Shown piece after piece: positions 12,235 through 23,265 of a stretch of DNA of 64,000 nucleotides; position 1 is the first letter of the stretch; each line of letters starts with the position of its first letter. The notes beneath the pieces were generated by a model. The model saw nothing but the letters and a program-made list of their open reading frames with translations. It had not been told where the DNA came from and searched no databases. This DNA comes from Taudactylus pleione (taxonomy: Eukaryota > Chordata > Amphibia > Anura > Myobatrachidae). The stretch spans positions 186,001-250,000 of the forward strand of contig JAUIMM010002011.1 in assembly GCA_031769625.1 (NCBI GenBank). Direction: 5' to 3'. Made by a program: the position numbers and the translations under genes.

Positions 12235-12368
12235 CAGATCCAAGACCAAAACATACAAGGGCGGTTTGGCAAATGCCGCAAAAAAACAATCCAGATCCAA
12301 AAAACGAAGAAGATAAAGATCCAAAAGAAAAAACAAAAACAAAACACGGGGTTCGGCGCACATCTCTA
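12235..12368 (-). mobile_element. Terminal segment of a hAT-family element
   Basis: Read on the minus strand from 12368, the sequence starts TAGAGATGTGCGCCGAAC and continues with GTTTTGGATCT-type words and CTAAAATCACATAA. This parallels the left end of the foldback element (4453 onward) and the right end of the 8065-8354 miniature. I could not place the partner end, so the limits of this element, which probably includes the transposase relic, are unknown. Confidence 0.6.
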
Positions 12369-12489
12369 GTTATAGGACACAATAAAGAATCACAGTAATA
12401 AACATTACACTATACCATGGATTCCCCTTTATCATTCTGACCTAAGCCCTCACCATAAGTCAATGTCAGCTCTCCAAAGGAGGCTATAT

Positions 12490-12525
<36 letters not shown>

Positions 12526-12814
12526 CTATAGTTCCTCCAGTCCAACATATGGTGTGGTAAAAGTCCAATGTCTTTTTCTGTCTGCATGTGTTATATCACA
12601 GTCTATTCACAAGTATGTATTGATGGACCAAAACTGAATAGCAACGCTATAACAGAAATTCAAGCTCACATATTCATACATTATTGAAACATAATATGCG
12701 TTAAGTAGTAGATTTATTTTTAGGTTTGTTAATAAAATCACAGATAATACATAAATCAGATCAGTAAAATAATTTAATCTGAAATTAAGTTGTGGATTTT
12801 CTTTGTCACTGTAG

Positions 12815-12912
12815 GAGCATCTGCAGCAACAATGTTGATCTTTATTCTTCCAGCTGCTTTTTATTTACGAATCGTGAAAAAGGAACCTTTCCGCTCACCA
12901 CAGAAAATAGGG
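12815..12912 (+). CDS. slc38a4: SLC38 amino acid transporter, penultimate exon (TM10 region)
   Basis: A 98-bp exon lies between CACTGTAG (AG at 12813-12814) and a GTGAGG donor at 12913. With one base carried over from 3477 it encodes GASAATMLIFILPAAFYL followed by RIVKKEPFRSPQKIG. This is the tenth membrane helix and the following charged loop, strongly conserved in SLC38A1/A2/A4-type transporters. It ends in phase 0, matching the next exon. No stop or frameshift is present, so this exon is under coding constraint despite the repeat-dense introns on each side. Confidence 0.9.
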
Positions 12913-13763
12913 GTGAGGTTACTAATACTTAAAAAGAAAAGTCTACTTCTAAAAATAGCATTGAAATGGTGAAATACTGAATTGCCATAGTAAACTGTTG
13001 TTTTAGCATGCTATTATTGTGTCATTTTATTAATGTTCCTAGTGCCAGGTAAATGTCTTTAGAGTTAACGCCTGTAATTTCACAAAATTTGTCCTGTGTG
13101 TGTGGAAAATTACTGCATTTTACAATTCCGTTCTCTTACCAGTAGAGGGAGCTTTGCTCCTTAAAGAAATCAAAGAAACATTACTTACTGTAAATTACTG
13201 TTACACTATATTGTGTTTGTTGTATGTAAGTGTAACTCAGTAAGATAATTTGTAGTGTAAGGAAAAAAATCTTATTCCACAAACTTCTATGATCCTATAT
13301 AAATCTATAGAATGAAGAGCACCTTACAGTGAATACATTGTAATGTCTCCTTTTCATGATTACTTTATTTACTGTTTTAAGGTTTTGTGTAGCAGAATAT
13401 AAACTATATGTAATAAGAAAGAACATCTTATCAGTCACATGACTTCCGATGATGTAATATCTATAATAAATGCTAAAGTCCGTTTTCATGCCAGTCACTG
13501 TGTACAGACTTGATAATACTCTGCAACACGCCCAAAGAATGTACAGGCAGAACATTTTACCAATGAATCATTACTGAGGGAACAATGGGAAATATGAATG
13601 ATATAAGACATTCCTAACAGTAGGGGGCCATTGACTCTCTTGGTTATTGCGATATTTATGTTTACTTTTGCAAAATCCAGTGAAATTATTATCTTGTTAC
13701 TTCAGTTAGCAAACCTCCCTTTCTACAGTGAGTAACAATGAATATTTATGTCTTGTCTCGTAG
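12913..13763 (+). other. Last intron of the SLC38 gene
   Basis: An 851-bp intron with a GTGAGG donor and a TTGTCTCGTAG acceptor. I see no gene or recognisable transposon in it. Confidence 0.8.
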
Positions 13764-13865
13764 GCTCTTGTTTTCCTAATCGTTGGCTTCATATTTATGA
13801 TTGGAAGCATGTCGCTAATTATATCTGACTGGATCCACAACCCACCTTCTTCCAAACACCATTAA
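13764..13865 (+). CDS. slc38a4: SLC38 amino acid transporter, last coding exon with stop
   Basis: After the acceptor AG at 13762-13763 the exon encodes ALVFLIVGFIFMIGSM, then SLIISDWIHNPPSSKHH, and ends at TAA (13863-13865). This is the eleventh membrane helix followed by the short C-terminal tail. The DWIxxPPxSKHH tail is what points to SLC38A4 rather than SLC38A1 or SLC38A2, whose tails as I remember them differ. The three exons together give the last 114 residues with continuous reading phase. No later coding exon is needed. Confidence 0.88.
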   Translation, partial: ALVFLIVGFIFMIGSMSLIISDWIHNPPSSKHH

Positions 13866-14595
13866 CCCTTTTGATGCATAAAGCATACACTATGTGTTCC
13901 TTGGGCTGGATGCCAGCGTGGATGGCTGCAATTCCTTTAACACAAGATGCTAGATCAATCCAAAGACTGCTGTTGGCACCAACATGTGAAATATAAAACA
14001 CTTTTTTGTACAAGGGTTTGTTATTTATACATTAAACATGCCACTGTTTTTATTATTAAAAGTATTACAATGGAGTAGATGTTCTCTGGAGGGGATTGAT
14101 GCAAGTCAAAAAGAAAAACTGCTGGATTAAAGATAATATTAATTTCTGCTCTCATTGGAGGATATTAATGGACAGATTGTGCCATATCTGTATTGTTACT
14201 GTCTTCACTGTATGTGCCTGTAGCAGAGTCTGATTGGGGGAAATTGGCTATAGTGTTGTTTAGTATATTTACAGCTTTTACTTTGTTACTTACTACCCTA
14301 ATAGCTAAAGGAAAACTTTTTTACTACAGCTCTCAGTCCCATTTACATAAAATAAATGAGGCTTACAAGCACCCAGTTCCCATGATGCACTCCCATCCTC
14401 CATATTTGATTGTTCCAGGCATCATGACTGAAGCCATCTTCTAAAACAGTGGGTCTCAGATGAATGGATGATCTCATGGTTCTTTGTGACATTATCCAGA
14501 TAGAAAGAGATGAACTCTATCAGTACAATAATCGTAGCTGTGCTGAAAATGATGTTGCAGTGAGACAGTTAAATTATCTCCTACAATAAATCTGT
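13866..14595 (+). other. Probable 3' UTR of the SLC38 gene
   Basis: The sequence after the stop codon carries possible poly(A) signals: ATTAAA at about 14030, AATAAA at about 14351, and AATAAA at 14585-14590 followed by a GT-rich stretch. Which one is used cannot be told from sequence. No other gene is visible. Confidence 0.4.
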
Positions 14596-17258
14596 GTTAC
14601 TTGTATGCTGCAGGATAGGGGCCTGTTTCATATATTAGTTACTTTCCCAAACTCAACAACCTTTTGAACACAAAACACCAACATTGTACAAAGCTGGGAT
14701 AGCGCACTAGAAATACAGTTATGTTTATCTGACATGTTCTCTTGAAAACGGCATGCATCAGACACTTTATACAGTGATTTAAAACTGGCAACACTAAGTA
14801 ATTGCCTAGCGCAACTAGGAAAAATGATGGCATAAAACATTTCTTAAAGCAAGTTCATTTTATGTTGTTTCAGAATAATCCTTCTGAAGAACAAATATGA
14901 AAACTTCAGTATGTCACTGTATTATAAAATATGCTCCAGAATGCGCTCTAAACTGTTATTTCCTTTCTAGTACTAAACTATGTGGTGTTGGCCATTGTTT
15001 AGTTTGGAATTATCTCTGGACAATGTCCATTCTGTGTATGACTGTGTCTTCCGCAATGACTCAGAGAGGTGTATGGAGAGCACTTATGGATATGGCTATA
15101 TTATTATTGAATTATTCTGTGTATGTCATAAGTATGCTCAGTGTGAGAAACTTTTTGAAAAAAAAATATTTATGTATATAATACTTTCAGCATCTCTATA
15201 TAACTTTTAGTTTTATTCTGCCACCATTGATTATACCATATATATTTCAGCATATTTGTTAGTTTGTTTTTTAATTGGGTGGTCTCTGTGATTATGCAGT
15301 GTGATTTTTTTATGGCATCTGTTGACAATATTTACAATATAACACAACATATAAAATATTGATCTTGTCACTGTATCTCCTTGCTGTAAAGAGATGATAG
15401 AGGCTGCATATGTTTGTAATAGACACTATATAACTTTCCTAAGTGTTAAAACAGCATCCTATATCACCACTGAAGGAAGCAATATAGGATATGATAGCGC
15501 TGCTACGTTTTATTAGTTTAGTCACCAGAGAGGTATTACGATAAATGATCCCTCCAGCATTCTGTATTGTATCAGGATACACCAATGCAATGTATACTCA
15601 GTGCAAAGTACTAGCATCATCGGAAGGCATGTCAGGGACTTGTGGGTCATTGGTGGCACACAGCGGATAAGCATAACGTCATCCCCAGATGTGTTATTAT
15701 TATATTTTAGTAATGAAAATCTCAGCTTTTGATCGCTTGATAAGTTGAGAAAGCAGTTTGCCACCATAGCCAGCCAAGACAATTTGTTAGGCACCATTAT
15801 ATTATTAAATATTGATAAGTGGTAAAAACTCCTATATAAAAGCTTTAAAAATGGTCATCTCCTCTTGATAAATCTCCCTGAATATGTATTACTTTATATT
15901 ATATTTTCATATATCTTTTTAGTGGTGTATGAATGGACTGCTTCATATCTGTACTACAGCCTACTGTGAAAAGTTGCTAATATGATCCCTACCACTAGCT
16001 GGAGTTTCAGGGGCTGCTCCAGTGGAGGAGGGGGAGGGAAGGGGGTGTTGACAGGAGGACCAATCACAGGCTGTACTGTTTAGCAACCACTTGGGCTCCA
16101 GCTAAGGTAAGAAGCGCTTTAGTAACATCATTTCAATATGTGGTAGTGCAGCTTTGAGCTAACACATTTTAGTGTAATTGTGCTTGGAATGTCAGTATTG
16201 GAAATAAGAAGTAGAGGTTTAATGTGGCACAGACGACATGGGCAGTGCCTACTTTCCAGAAGCAACAAACGGGAAGCACTTTTTGGAGTTCCTGCTGGAA
16301 AATGCATGGCTGGAAATACCTATATTAAATTCACCTATCCCAATCCTTGTAGACTGGGAGCTGCTTCTTAACACTTTGTTTATCATGGAAGTTAAGTTAC
16401 ATTGGTAGTAGGACCTAGCTTAGATTGGTGATTTTACCACACCAGCAAAAACATGCATTTCAGGCCCTTTATCCTGACAGTTTAATTCACATTTCCAATA
16501 ATTTGTTCCACTGATCCACCTGTTAAGCTGTTCCATCCTGCCAACTTTCCAGATTGTCCTACAGCAGGGGTGCCCATCAATGGTTCAAACCATCAATGGT
16601 TTTCTGTTGATGACTTCATGCCATTGATGTAAAGCACCAATGGCACCATCAATAAAGACCATCGATGGTGAACTCTTGGATAGCCATCCCTAGGAAAATG
16701 CAGCTGGTGCTGATGGGGTGGGGCCAGGCATTTCTCATCATTAGGCCAAATTAATCTGATTCTCATAGAATTGTGTCATATTGGCCCCGCCCCCTCCCCA
16801 CTGACCCGCTATTCAAATGATGCTCATTGTCTTCCCCATTTCACTAGGAAGTCGGCGGGATGAAGGAGTGTTGCCTACTCTTCTGGGAGTCAGGGGGCTC
16901 CTTAAAAGTTCAAAAGCCTCCCAGGCATGCCAGGAGAGTAACTAAGTATGGTATGGCGGTCACTATAGAAACAATGGTTTCTAGTGTCAAACCCATCCAC
17001 GTACATTTTACCAGAGATATAAATAAAGTGCATGTAATAAACATCAGTGGGTTTGAGGCAGAGGACTAAGAGTAAGAATTTGTAAGGACTGTGTAATCTA
17101 AGAAGTAAATGTGATGTCATATTATGATAATAAAACTAGTTATCATAATCATCTCTAGAACTAAATATATTATATTATTTGATATAAAAAATACCTCAGA
17201 CAAATAAATGACTACAGTTTCTCATGTATAACGATGTGCCAATGTTTATGTACTGTAA
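14596..17258. other. Intergenic or distal 3' UTR, no gene seen
   Basis: AT-rich sequence without a recognisable coding region. A stretch near 16566-16695 has repeated CATCAATGG/CCATTGATG words in both orientations and may be a decayed inverted-repeat element; I could not fix its ends. Confidence 0.5.
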
Positions 17259-17683
17259 GGGCCTGATGCAGAGAGACTACTTCCCCAATTTGCATAGTGC
17301 AGCATATCTTGTGTGTACTACGAATTCCCAGAAATTGGGTGCATGCTTATGTGCCTATGCTGGAAATGCACGATTCTGCAGCTTATGCCCAGAGAGGCGG
17401 GACCTTGGAGGGAAGGGGCTTTCTGTCATAGGCTGAGAGCAGTATGGGTATAGTTTTCATAAATGTGGCCCATGTAGAGCTTCACAAACATGCATAAGAG
17501 GCGTATTGTTTGCAAATGCTAAAGTGCAGGTGCAAATACACTATGATGATGACTTGTCATAGATCAGGCGATTATACTCCAGATGTGCACAGCTCTGCCT
17601 ATGCATTGAAACAGGCATTTTCCTGGCCTTTTTTTTTTTGGAGTTATTTACGCCCAATTTGCTAACAACTCTGCATCAGCCCC
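17259..17683. mobile_element. PIF/Harbinger-type MITE, 425 bp, TAA target duplication
   Basis: It begins GGGCCTGATGCAGAG and ends CTCTGCATCAGCCCC, a near-perfect terminal inverted repeat, with TAA on both sides (17256-17258 and 17684-17686). A TWA trinucleotide duplication is the hallmark of PIF/Harbinger insertion. It has no coding capacity. The ends closely resemble those of the 44092-44689 element, so both belong to one family. Confidence 0.85.
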
Positions 17684-17686
17684 TAA

Positions 17687-20600
17687 ATTACTAGGTCCCT
17701 GAGAGCTGGCGGATAGGTTAGGATTGTGCTTTGTGTGGGTTTTTCTTTGTGTAGATCTCTCTTATTTTGCAACGTTTTGTAGTATATATTTTTTTTCAAT
17801 TAAAATCATCATAATACATTAGCTATAGAAATAACTAACTTGAATGTTATTTTATTTTTTCAAAGGCATAATAAAACAACTAGTGGTAGTATGTTTGCTG
17901 TCTTCGGAAAATGCACATAAAACGGCTTCAGGTTGATTTGGTTGGATGTTTTTAAAATTGCAATTGTGATGCTTTGCCATATGAGTTTGTAATATACTGT
18001 AGTTTGACATGGTATTTTTTATAGTAAGAAAAAAATATATGGAATAAAAAAAACTTTTTGAACCAAATAGGATGTGGTTTATTTATAAGTGTGCTTTTAT
18101 ATATACTGGAAGGACACAAAATGAGTAATTACATACTGTAGGTGATAAATAATGGCTTATGAATTGTTGAATGCCATTACTTGCATGAAACACATTTGAA
18201 ATATAATGACTATTTGTAACAGGCACCATAAACTACAGTTTTGTGAATTCTGAAAACTTAATTTGCAACAACAAATCACCAATCTTTGTGTAGCATTAGG
18301 TTTTTCCATCCTCTTTGTCTCTTTGATGCTTTGAATAGTCAAGGATAACCACATTCTGTTGTTTAATGAGAATGACGCATATAATATTGCAAACAATTTA
18401 CATAAGTGCAGCAGCCCTTAGCAAATTACATATTATTGACAAAAGGGATCCAGCAGCATAACTAAGGCCACTGGGACCCAGTGCATAAATTGAGCCAAGA
18501 CCAGGACTAACAACACCCCGGTTCAGTTTTAGCCAGTTATGTTCGGATCTTAAAAACTGCATCTTATTGGCTATCCTGCTCTCACGTGTTTTGGATAGCC
18601 AATAAAATAAATCCAAGTTTGCACTAATTTGATGAAAAGAACAAAAGAGTCAAAACCGAACTGCCCAATGGTGCTTTCATCATAAAAAGACGTGTAAAGA
18701 ACCAAGCAGCACCATTCAGAATACTGAGGACAAAGCAGAAGTACTACTGCTGCTCCCTTTTGAAAATATCCATGAATGGGGGATTTTCCAGGTACATGCC
18801 TCCAAGGCAATGGACACAGCGATGAATATGAATGATTAGGACCTCTTGTCCAGTGTTGGTATAGGGTATTAAGAGCTGTCTATGGAAAGCAATGGCCCAC
18901 AGAACCGGTTTAGGATGGGGAGAATTAGCGCATGGAGGGCATGACTAGCATTAATAGTCCACTTTTCAACAGACAGAGGTAAGAGGGCCCTGCTCGCAAG
19001 ATTTCAATCCATAGGGCAATAGGCATTGATGCACAAGAATAAGTGCTACATGATCCAGCCAAATTGCAGAGGTCCTTGGTGGGCTGTATGATTCAGTCAC
19101 ACAGGAATGGTGGCCTAGGGTAGGGAGGATGTGAAAGTGAAGAAATTAAATATGTAAAGTTATGTGTGGACTGTATAGAGGAGATGTAATTGTGTAGTAT
19201 AGCTTATGGAGGATATGAGGGTGGTCCTGGAATTTGATAAGCTGTCATTTATTATCCACTCAATCCAATGGGAAAGGTCCTCTTTGTCCCTTGTAGGCAT
19301 CCAGGATACTTGGCAAAAAAAGCCCTCATAGATGATGGCACCTGTCCCTTGGGTACTCGCCGCTAATCAAAGGTCACGGTCATTTTCTATAAGAATGCTA
19401 TAGCGCCACCTGCCGTGGCTGGGACAGCCTAGAACTGGTTAGTGAAAAATCGGGGGGGACCTCTATTTTCACTACCAGTCTAGGTTATAAGGCCTAGGAC
19501 TGGTTATCAATTTGAGGGTGATCTCATGCTGTTTTTTTTTTTTTTGCGTTTTTTCAAATTTTTTGGCATAAAAGCCTGCACAGATCTTATGGATTTGTGT
19601 AGTGCTTGAAAACCACAATGGCTTTATAATGATTCCACATTGGTTTGTATGCACGCCTATGGGAAAGGAACTTAAAATCTGACGAGCATCGCTGGCAGTT
19701 TTAAAAATGACAGTCAAAAACAATGCTTAGTGAATACTGTATTCTGGGCTGTCTGGAGTTGGAGAGACACTTGGAGGTTTGAGAGGCAGAAAGAGGCTGG
19801 CTGCAGTTGAAGAGACACTGGGGGGCTGCAGAGACAGAAGGGACTGACGAGCTGAAGATAAACAGGGTCTGGAGAGGTGCTGGACCATCGGAGGGACACT
19901 GGGAGCTTCAGAGACACTGGAGGGGAGGAGAGACAGTGGAGGGCTGCAGCAACACTGCAGGACTGGAGCTGTAGAAACACGGTGGAATGAGGCTGCATAT
20001 TATCCACAACTGGCAGGATTACGGCACACTTCCTCCTTTGCCCCGTCAACTGTGCTACTACACATGGGGGCACTACCGTCTATTTTGCCTCTGGGAGCTT
20101 GGTTTGACCTTATTCCCCTGGGTTCATATACCACATGCAGAAGTACATAATGCCTACTATTTTTCATCATTCTATATAGCCAGTTAGGGAATAAAATAGC
20201 ATCAATGGATCTGATACAGAGAGAACATAGGCATGTTTGAGGAGAATATCTTGCATGAATTCTCTCTACGCATTCTCTGAAAATTAGCTTAAATAAGTAC
20301 TCATTATGCATACTGGAGTCATACGCATTCAATTGCATCTACATGTAAGACCAAAGCTATGGAATTGGGTTATGACAGAGTGTTCTCACTTAGGCAAAGT
20401 TAATAATTAGTTATTACATACAACACAGCTTAACACAAAAGCAGAACAGAGCAATCCTTGGACACCATAGGTCTGATGGGGAATTCTGGTGTATGGATGA
20501 GGGGAGACATATTGCATGGTATGATCAATCCCATTCATGTTTACACACCGTCTGCACCTCAGAGGACTTTCCCCAATGGCTGAGAGGAATGATGGAAATG

Positions 20601-21863
20601 TGTCGCTCTCTTCCATATTTGCCTTAATACCTGGACACCATGGAGTTTAGCTCCCCCAGAATTAGTGTGACTAACACTTGCTGAAATGGACTACTGGTTG
20701 GCACAGCATCTCACCTTTATTAAACCATGGCAATTGTTGGTATTCCTCTAGCTAATAGAGAAATATATAGGGTGGGAAAAGCTTATTTAGTGACTGTACT
20801 GGACACTTACTATGATTGGTTACATTTAAAAAGAAATATGAAGCTGCGATTCAGTTATATATAAAATAGTGCATGATGGATGATGGTACAAAAGCTGCCC
20901 CAATGCTATATAGAAAAGTGCTGGGACCGCTGCTATAGAACACCTTGGAACTTTGATTTAAATAAATAAAAGAGATGAATGACTAGCATTCATGATCCAC
21001 TGCATTAGCCTATTACATTCTTCTTTAAAATCATATCCTGACAGTTCTATGAAGAATAACTAGATTTAACAAATAAAGCTTAGACACTGGTACTGTTCCC
21101 CATTGTTTTCACCATAATATATCTTTGTTTCCGCAGACACTATTAATTATTATTACTGTTTATATTTGTTGTACAGTATACCTAAGAGGTTATCTATTTG
21201 GTCATTAGAGATTGGAAGAAGTATTAGAGGAAAGACTGTCGGCGACTTTAGCACTGCATGTACTGTATATTAAATACTACAATACTGTATATGTGCCAAA
21301 TTCCCTGATACTGGTGATGTTAGTTCAGGAGTAGCATTGCTTGTAGCAGGATACTTCCACTGTCAACCAGGGGAATGCAAAAGGGACTTACTGTAGTTGA
21401 TGAACCATTGCTCCTTCTATTCATGGACTCCCACTGTACCTTATACAGTATTTATGGTCTCTCAATAATATTTATATTTATGGACTCCTACTGCTCCTTA
21501 TATTTAAGGACTCCCCCATTGTACCTTATATTTATGTAATCACACTGTACCTTATATTTATGTAATCACACTGTTCATTATATTTATGTAATCACACTGT
21601 TCATCATTGCGATTCTGAAATAAATTGTAGAAAACAACTTGATAACACAATGTCAGTATGCTTTCATTAAGGACCAGTCATGCCAATACATGTGACTTTA
21701 ATAAAGGAGGTATGTTTGAAAATAATCTTGAAAGTGAAATGAATGTGATATATTTGGATTTTACATTACTGTTTAATACTATTCCATATAAAGTTTTGTT
21801 CGTAAGAGTACAACGTCTAGGGGAAAATGTATGTGCATACCATGGGTAGAGAACTGGTTAGAG
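17687..21863. other. Intergenic, mostly unrecognised
   Basis: No gene is supported. An AATAAA near 18043 could be a distal poly(A) signal. A fragment near 18449-18490 with CAGCAGCATAACTAAGGCC resembles one end of the hAT miniature at 22113. A tandem array lies at 21489-21606. Confidence 0.5.
21489..21606 (+). repeat. 26-bp tandem repeat
   Basis: About three good copies and some flanking partial copies of a unit containing CTTATATTTATGTAATCACA. Confidence 0.75.
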
Positions 21864-22048
21864 CAGAGGTTCCCAAACTCAGTCCTCAAGGCACCCTAAC
21901 AGTTCAGGTTTTAGAGATATGCATGGATGAGCAGAGGTGGTTAAATCAAATTAACTGAGGTAATAATTAAGTTGCCTGTGGTGAAGCATGGATATCCTTA
22001 TAACCTGAACTGTTAGGGTGACTTGAGGACCGAGTTTGGGAACCTCTG
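21864..22048. mobile_element. hAT-type MITE, 185 bp, long terminal inverted repeats
   Basis: The ends CAGAGGTTCCCAAACTC and GAGTTTGGGAACCTCTG are inverted repeats that continue for about 47 bp with few mismatches. Flanking octamers GGTTAGAG (21856-21863) and GTTTAGAG (22049-22056) match at 7 of 8 positions, as expected for an old hAT insertion. A solitary piece of the same family (TTCTCAAACTCGGTCCTCA) lies near 38749-38767. Confidence 0.8.
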
Positions 22049-22112
22049 GTTTAGAGGGTAGTTTTAAATGGAACATATTCAGACTGGGCAAAAGTCATTA
22101 GTGGTGTACCAC

Positions 22113-22408
22113 CAGAGCCGTAACCAGACTTTTTGGTGCCCTGTGCCAGAGAGAGCATTGGCGACCCCCCCATTTTTTAAATAGGGACATAAGATAGTAC
22201 ACCTGAAAAAGGGCCATGGCCTCATGGGTAAGGGCCAGGGAAGAGATGGGGTAATCCTGGGGTAGCCAGTAGATGCTGGAGATATAAGAAGAGGAAGCTA
22301 AAAGTGAGAATGATAATAAACAGGAAAAGTGACAGGCCCAAACAGCGCCCCCTGCCCTGCGGTGCCCTATGCCATGGTACTGATCGCACTACCTTAGTTA
22401 CGGCCCTG
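22113..22408. mobile_element. hAT-type MITE, 296 bp, 8-bp target duplication
   Basis: The element starts CAGAGCCGTAAC and ends GTTACGGCCCTG. The exact octamer TGTACCAC flanks it at 22105-22112 and 22409-22416. It has no coding capacity. It sits 56 bp upstream of the sushi-like LTR element. Confidence 0.88.
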
Positions 22409-22464
22409 TGTACCACAGCTGAACCTTTGTGGTTTCAGTTTTTAATGATCTAATAAATGATTAG

Positions 22465-23250
22465 TGTCACGGCCAGGGTATTTCAGCATGGCGCTAGGCG
22501 AGTGTTACCTGTGAGGTCATTGTGGCACGGGCTGTCTGGTGGCGGAGCTGGTGTCTGGCGGGGGGCTTTGGCTGTGCGCGTTGTTGTGCGGGCCTGTGGT
22601 CACTCTGCGCTGGTAAGGCCTGGCGGCGTCTCCATTCCGTTTGGCATGGGCGCCGCCATCTTGCCTTCTGGCCATGTGATGCGGCTGGCCAATCCTGGTG
22701 AGTCACATGTTCCCTCCGGCCAGTAACAGCACGGCATGGGGTATTTAGGAAGGGTCAGTGCCTTCCTTCTTTGCCAGTGCAACGTGTATCTCAGCCTAGC
22801 TGAGAGGGAGTTCTCTGTGCTTTCCTGTTCCTATGAATTCGCTGTCTGCCAGTCTGCCTGTCAGCTCCTAGCTCCCACTGGACTACCCCGCTTCCTCCAT
22901 CACCCTTGCCCATACCTGAGTGCCTGAACCTGCTGACATCCTGCGCTTCAGTTCACTACCTGCATACCTGGCTTGATTATTTTCAGTTCACTACCTGCAT
23001 ACCTGGTTTGATTATTTTCAGTTTCACTACCTGCACACCTGGACAGCTCTAATTGTTTCTACTTGGACATTAACCCTTTTACTCCCACCACAGAACTCTT
23101 GTGCACATTTATATATTCCTGGACTTTTATTTACTGCCACATTATATGTCTACTCAAGCACTTATTAAAAATCCTAGTTTTATTTTCAAATCTGCTTCTG
23201 TGATCGCTCCTGCTACCACCCCAGGTCCACAAACAACCCAGAACATCACA
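22465..23250 (+). repeat. 5' LTR of element 1
   Basis: This is a 786-bp repeat of the 3' LTR at 27483-28233. It has a TATA-like TATTTAG at 22742, a predicted transcript start 30 bp later at 22772, and an ATTAAA signal near 23164. It is 35 bp longer than the 3' LTR because a unit containing CACTACCTGCATACCTGG is present once more. Confidence 0.95.
22742..22782 (+). promoter_or_regulatory. TATA-like box and predicted transcript start of element 1
   Basis: TATTTAGG begins at 22742. Exactly 30 bp later is TGCCAGTGCAA (22772-22782), whose first ten bases are complementary to the primer-binding site apart from the first T. The start position is inferred from this complementarity and the TATA spacing, not measured. 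Confidence 0.6.
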
Positions 23251-23252
23251 GT

Positions 23253-23262
23253 TTGCACTGGC
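23253..23262 (+). promoter_or_regulatory. Self-priming primer-binding site of element 1
   Basis: The sequence TTGCACTGGC starts 2 bp after the LTR. It is the reverse complement of GCCAGTGCAA at 22773-22782, next to the predicted transcript start. It does not begin with TGG and so does not look like a site for a tRNA 3' CCA end. Confidence 0.7.
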
Positions 23263-23265
23263 CCC

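Larger units (their letters stand above)
3478..12814 (+). other. 9.3-kb intron of the SLC38 gene, packed with hAT-family insertions
   Basis: The intron has a GTATGT donor and a TTTGTCACTGTAG acceptor. Phase 1 is preserved across it, so both flanking exons belong to one transcript. Insertions listed separately cover much of 3955-12368. The parts outside them (3478-3946, 4269-4444, 7744-8050, 12370-12814) show no genes. A (TA)n run lies near 12497-12526. Confidence 0.8.

Noticed and set aside
16566..16695. Repeated CATCAATGG words as a MITE
   Set aside because: No clear terminal repeat pair or target duplication could be fixed.
23253..23265. TTG at 23253 as start of the element 1 gag frame
   Set aside because: It would overlap the primer-binding site; comparison with element 2 puts the start at ATG 23266 with a later frameshift.
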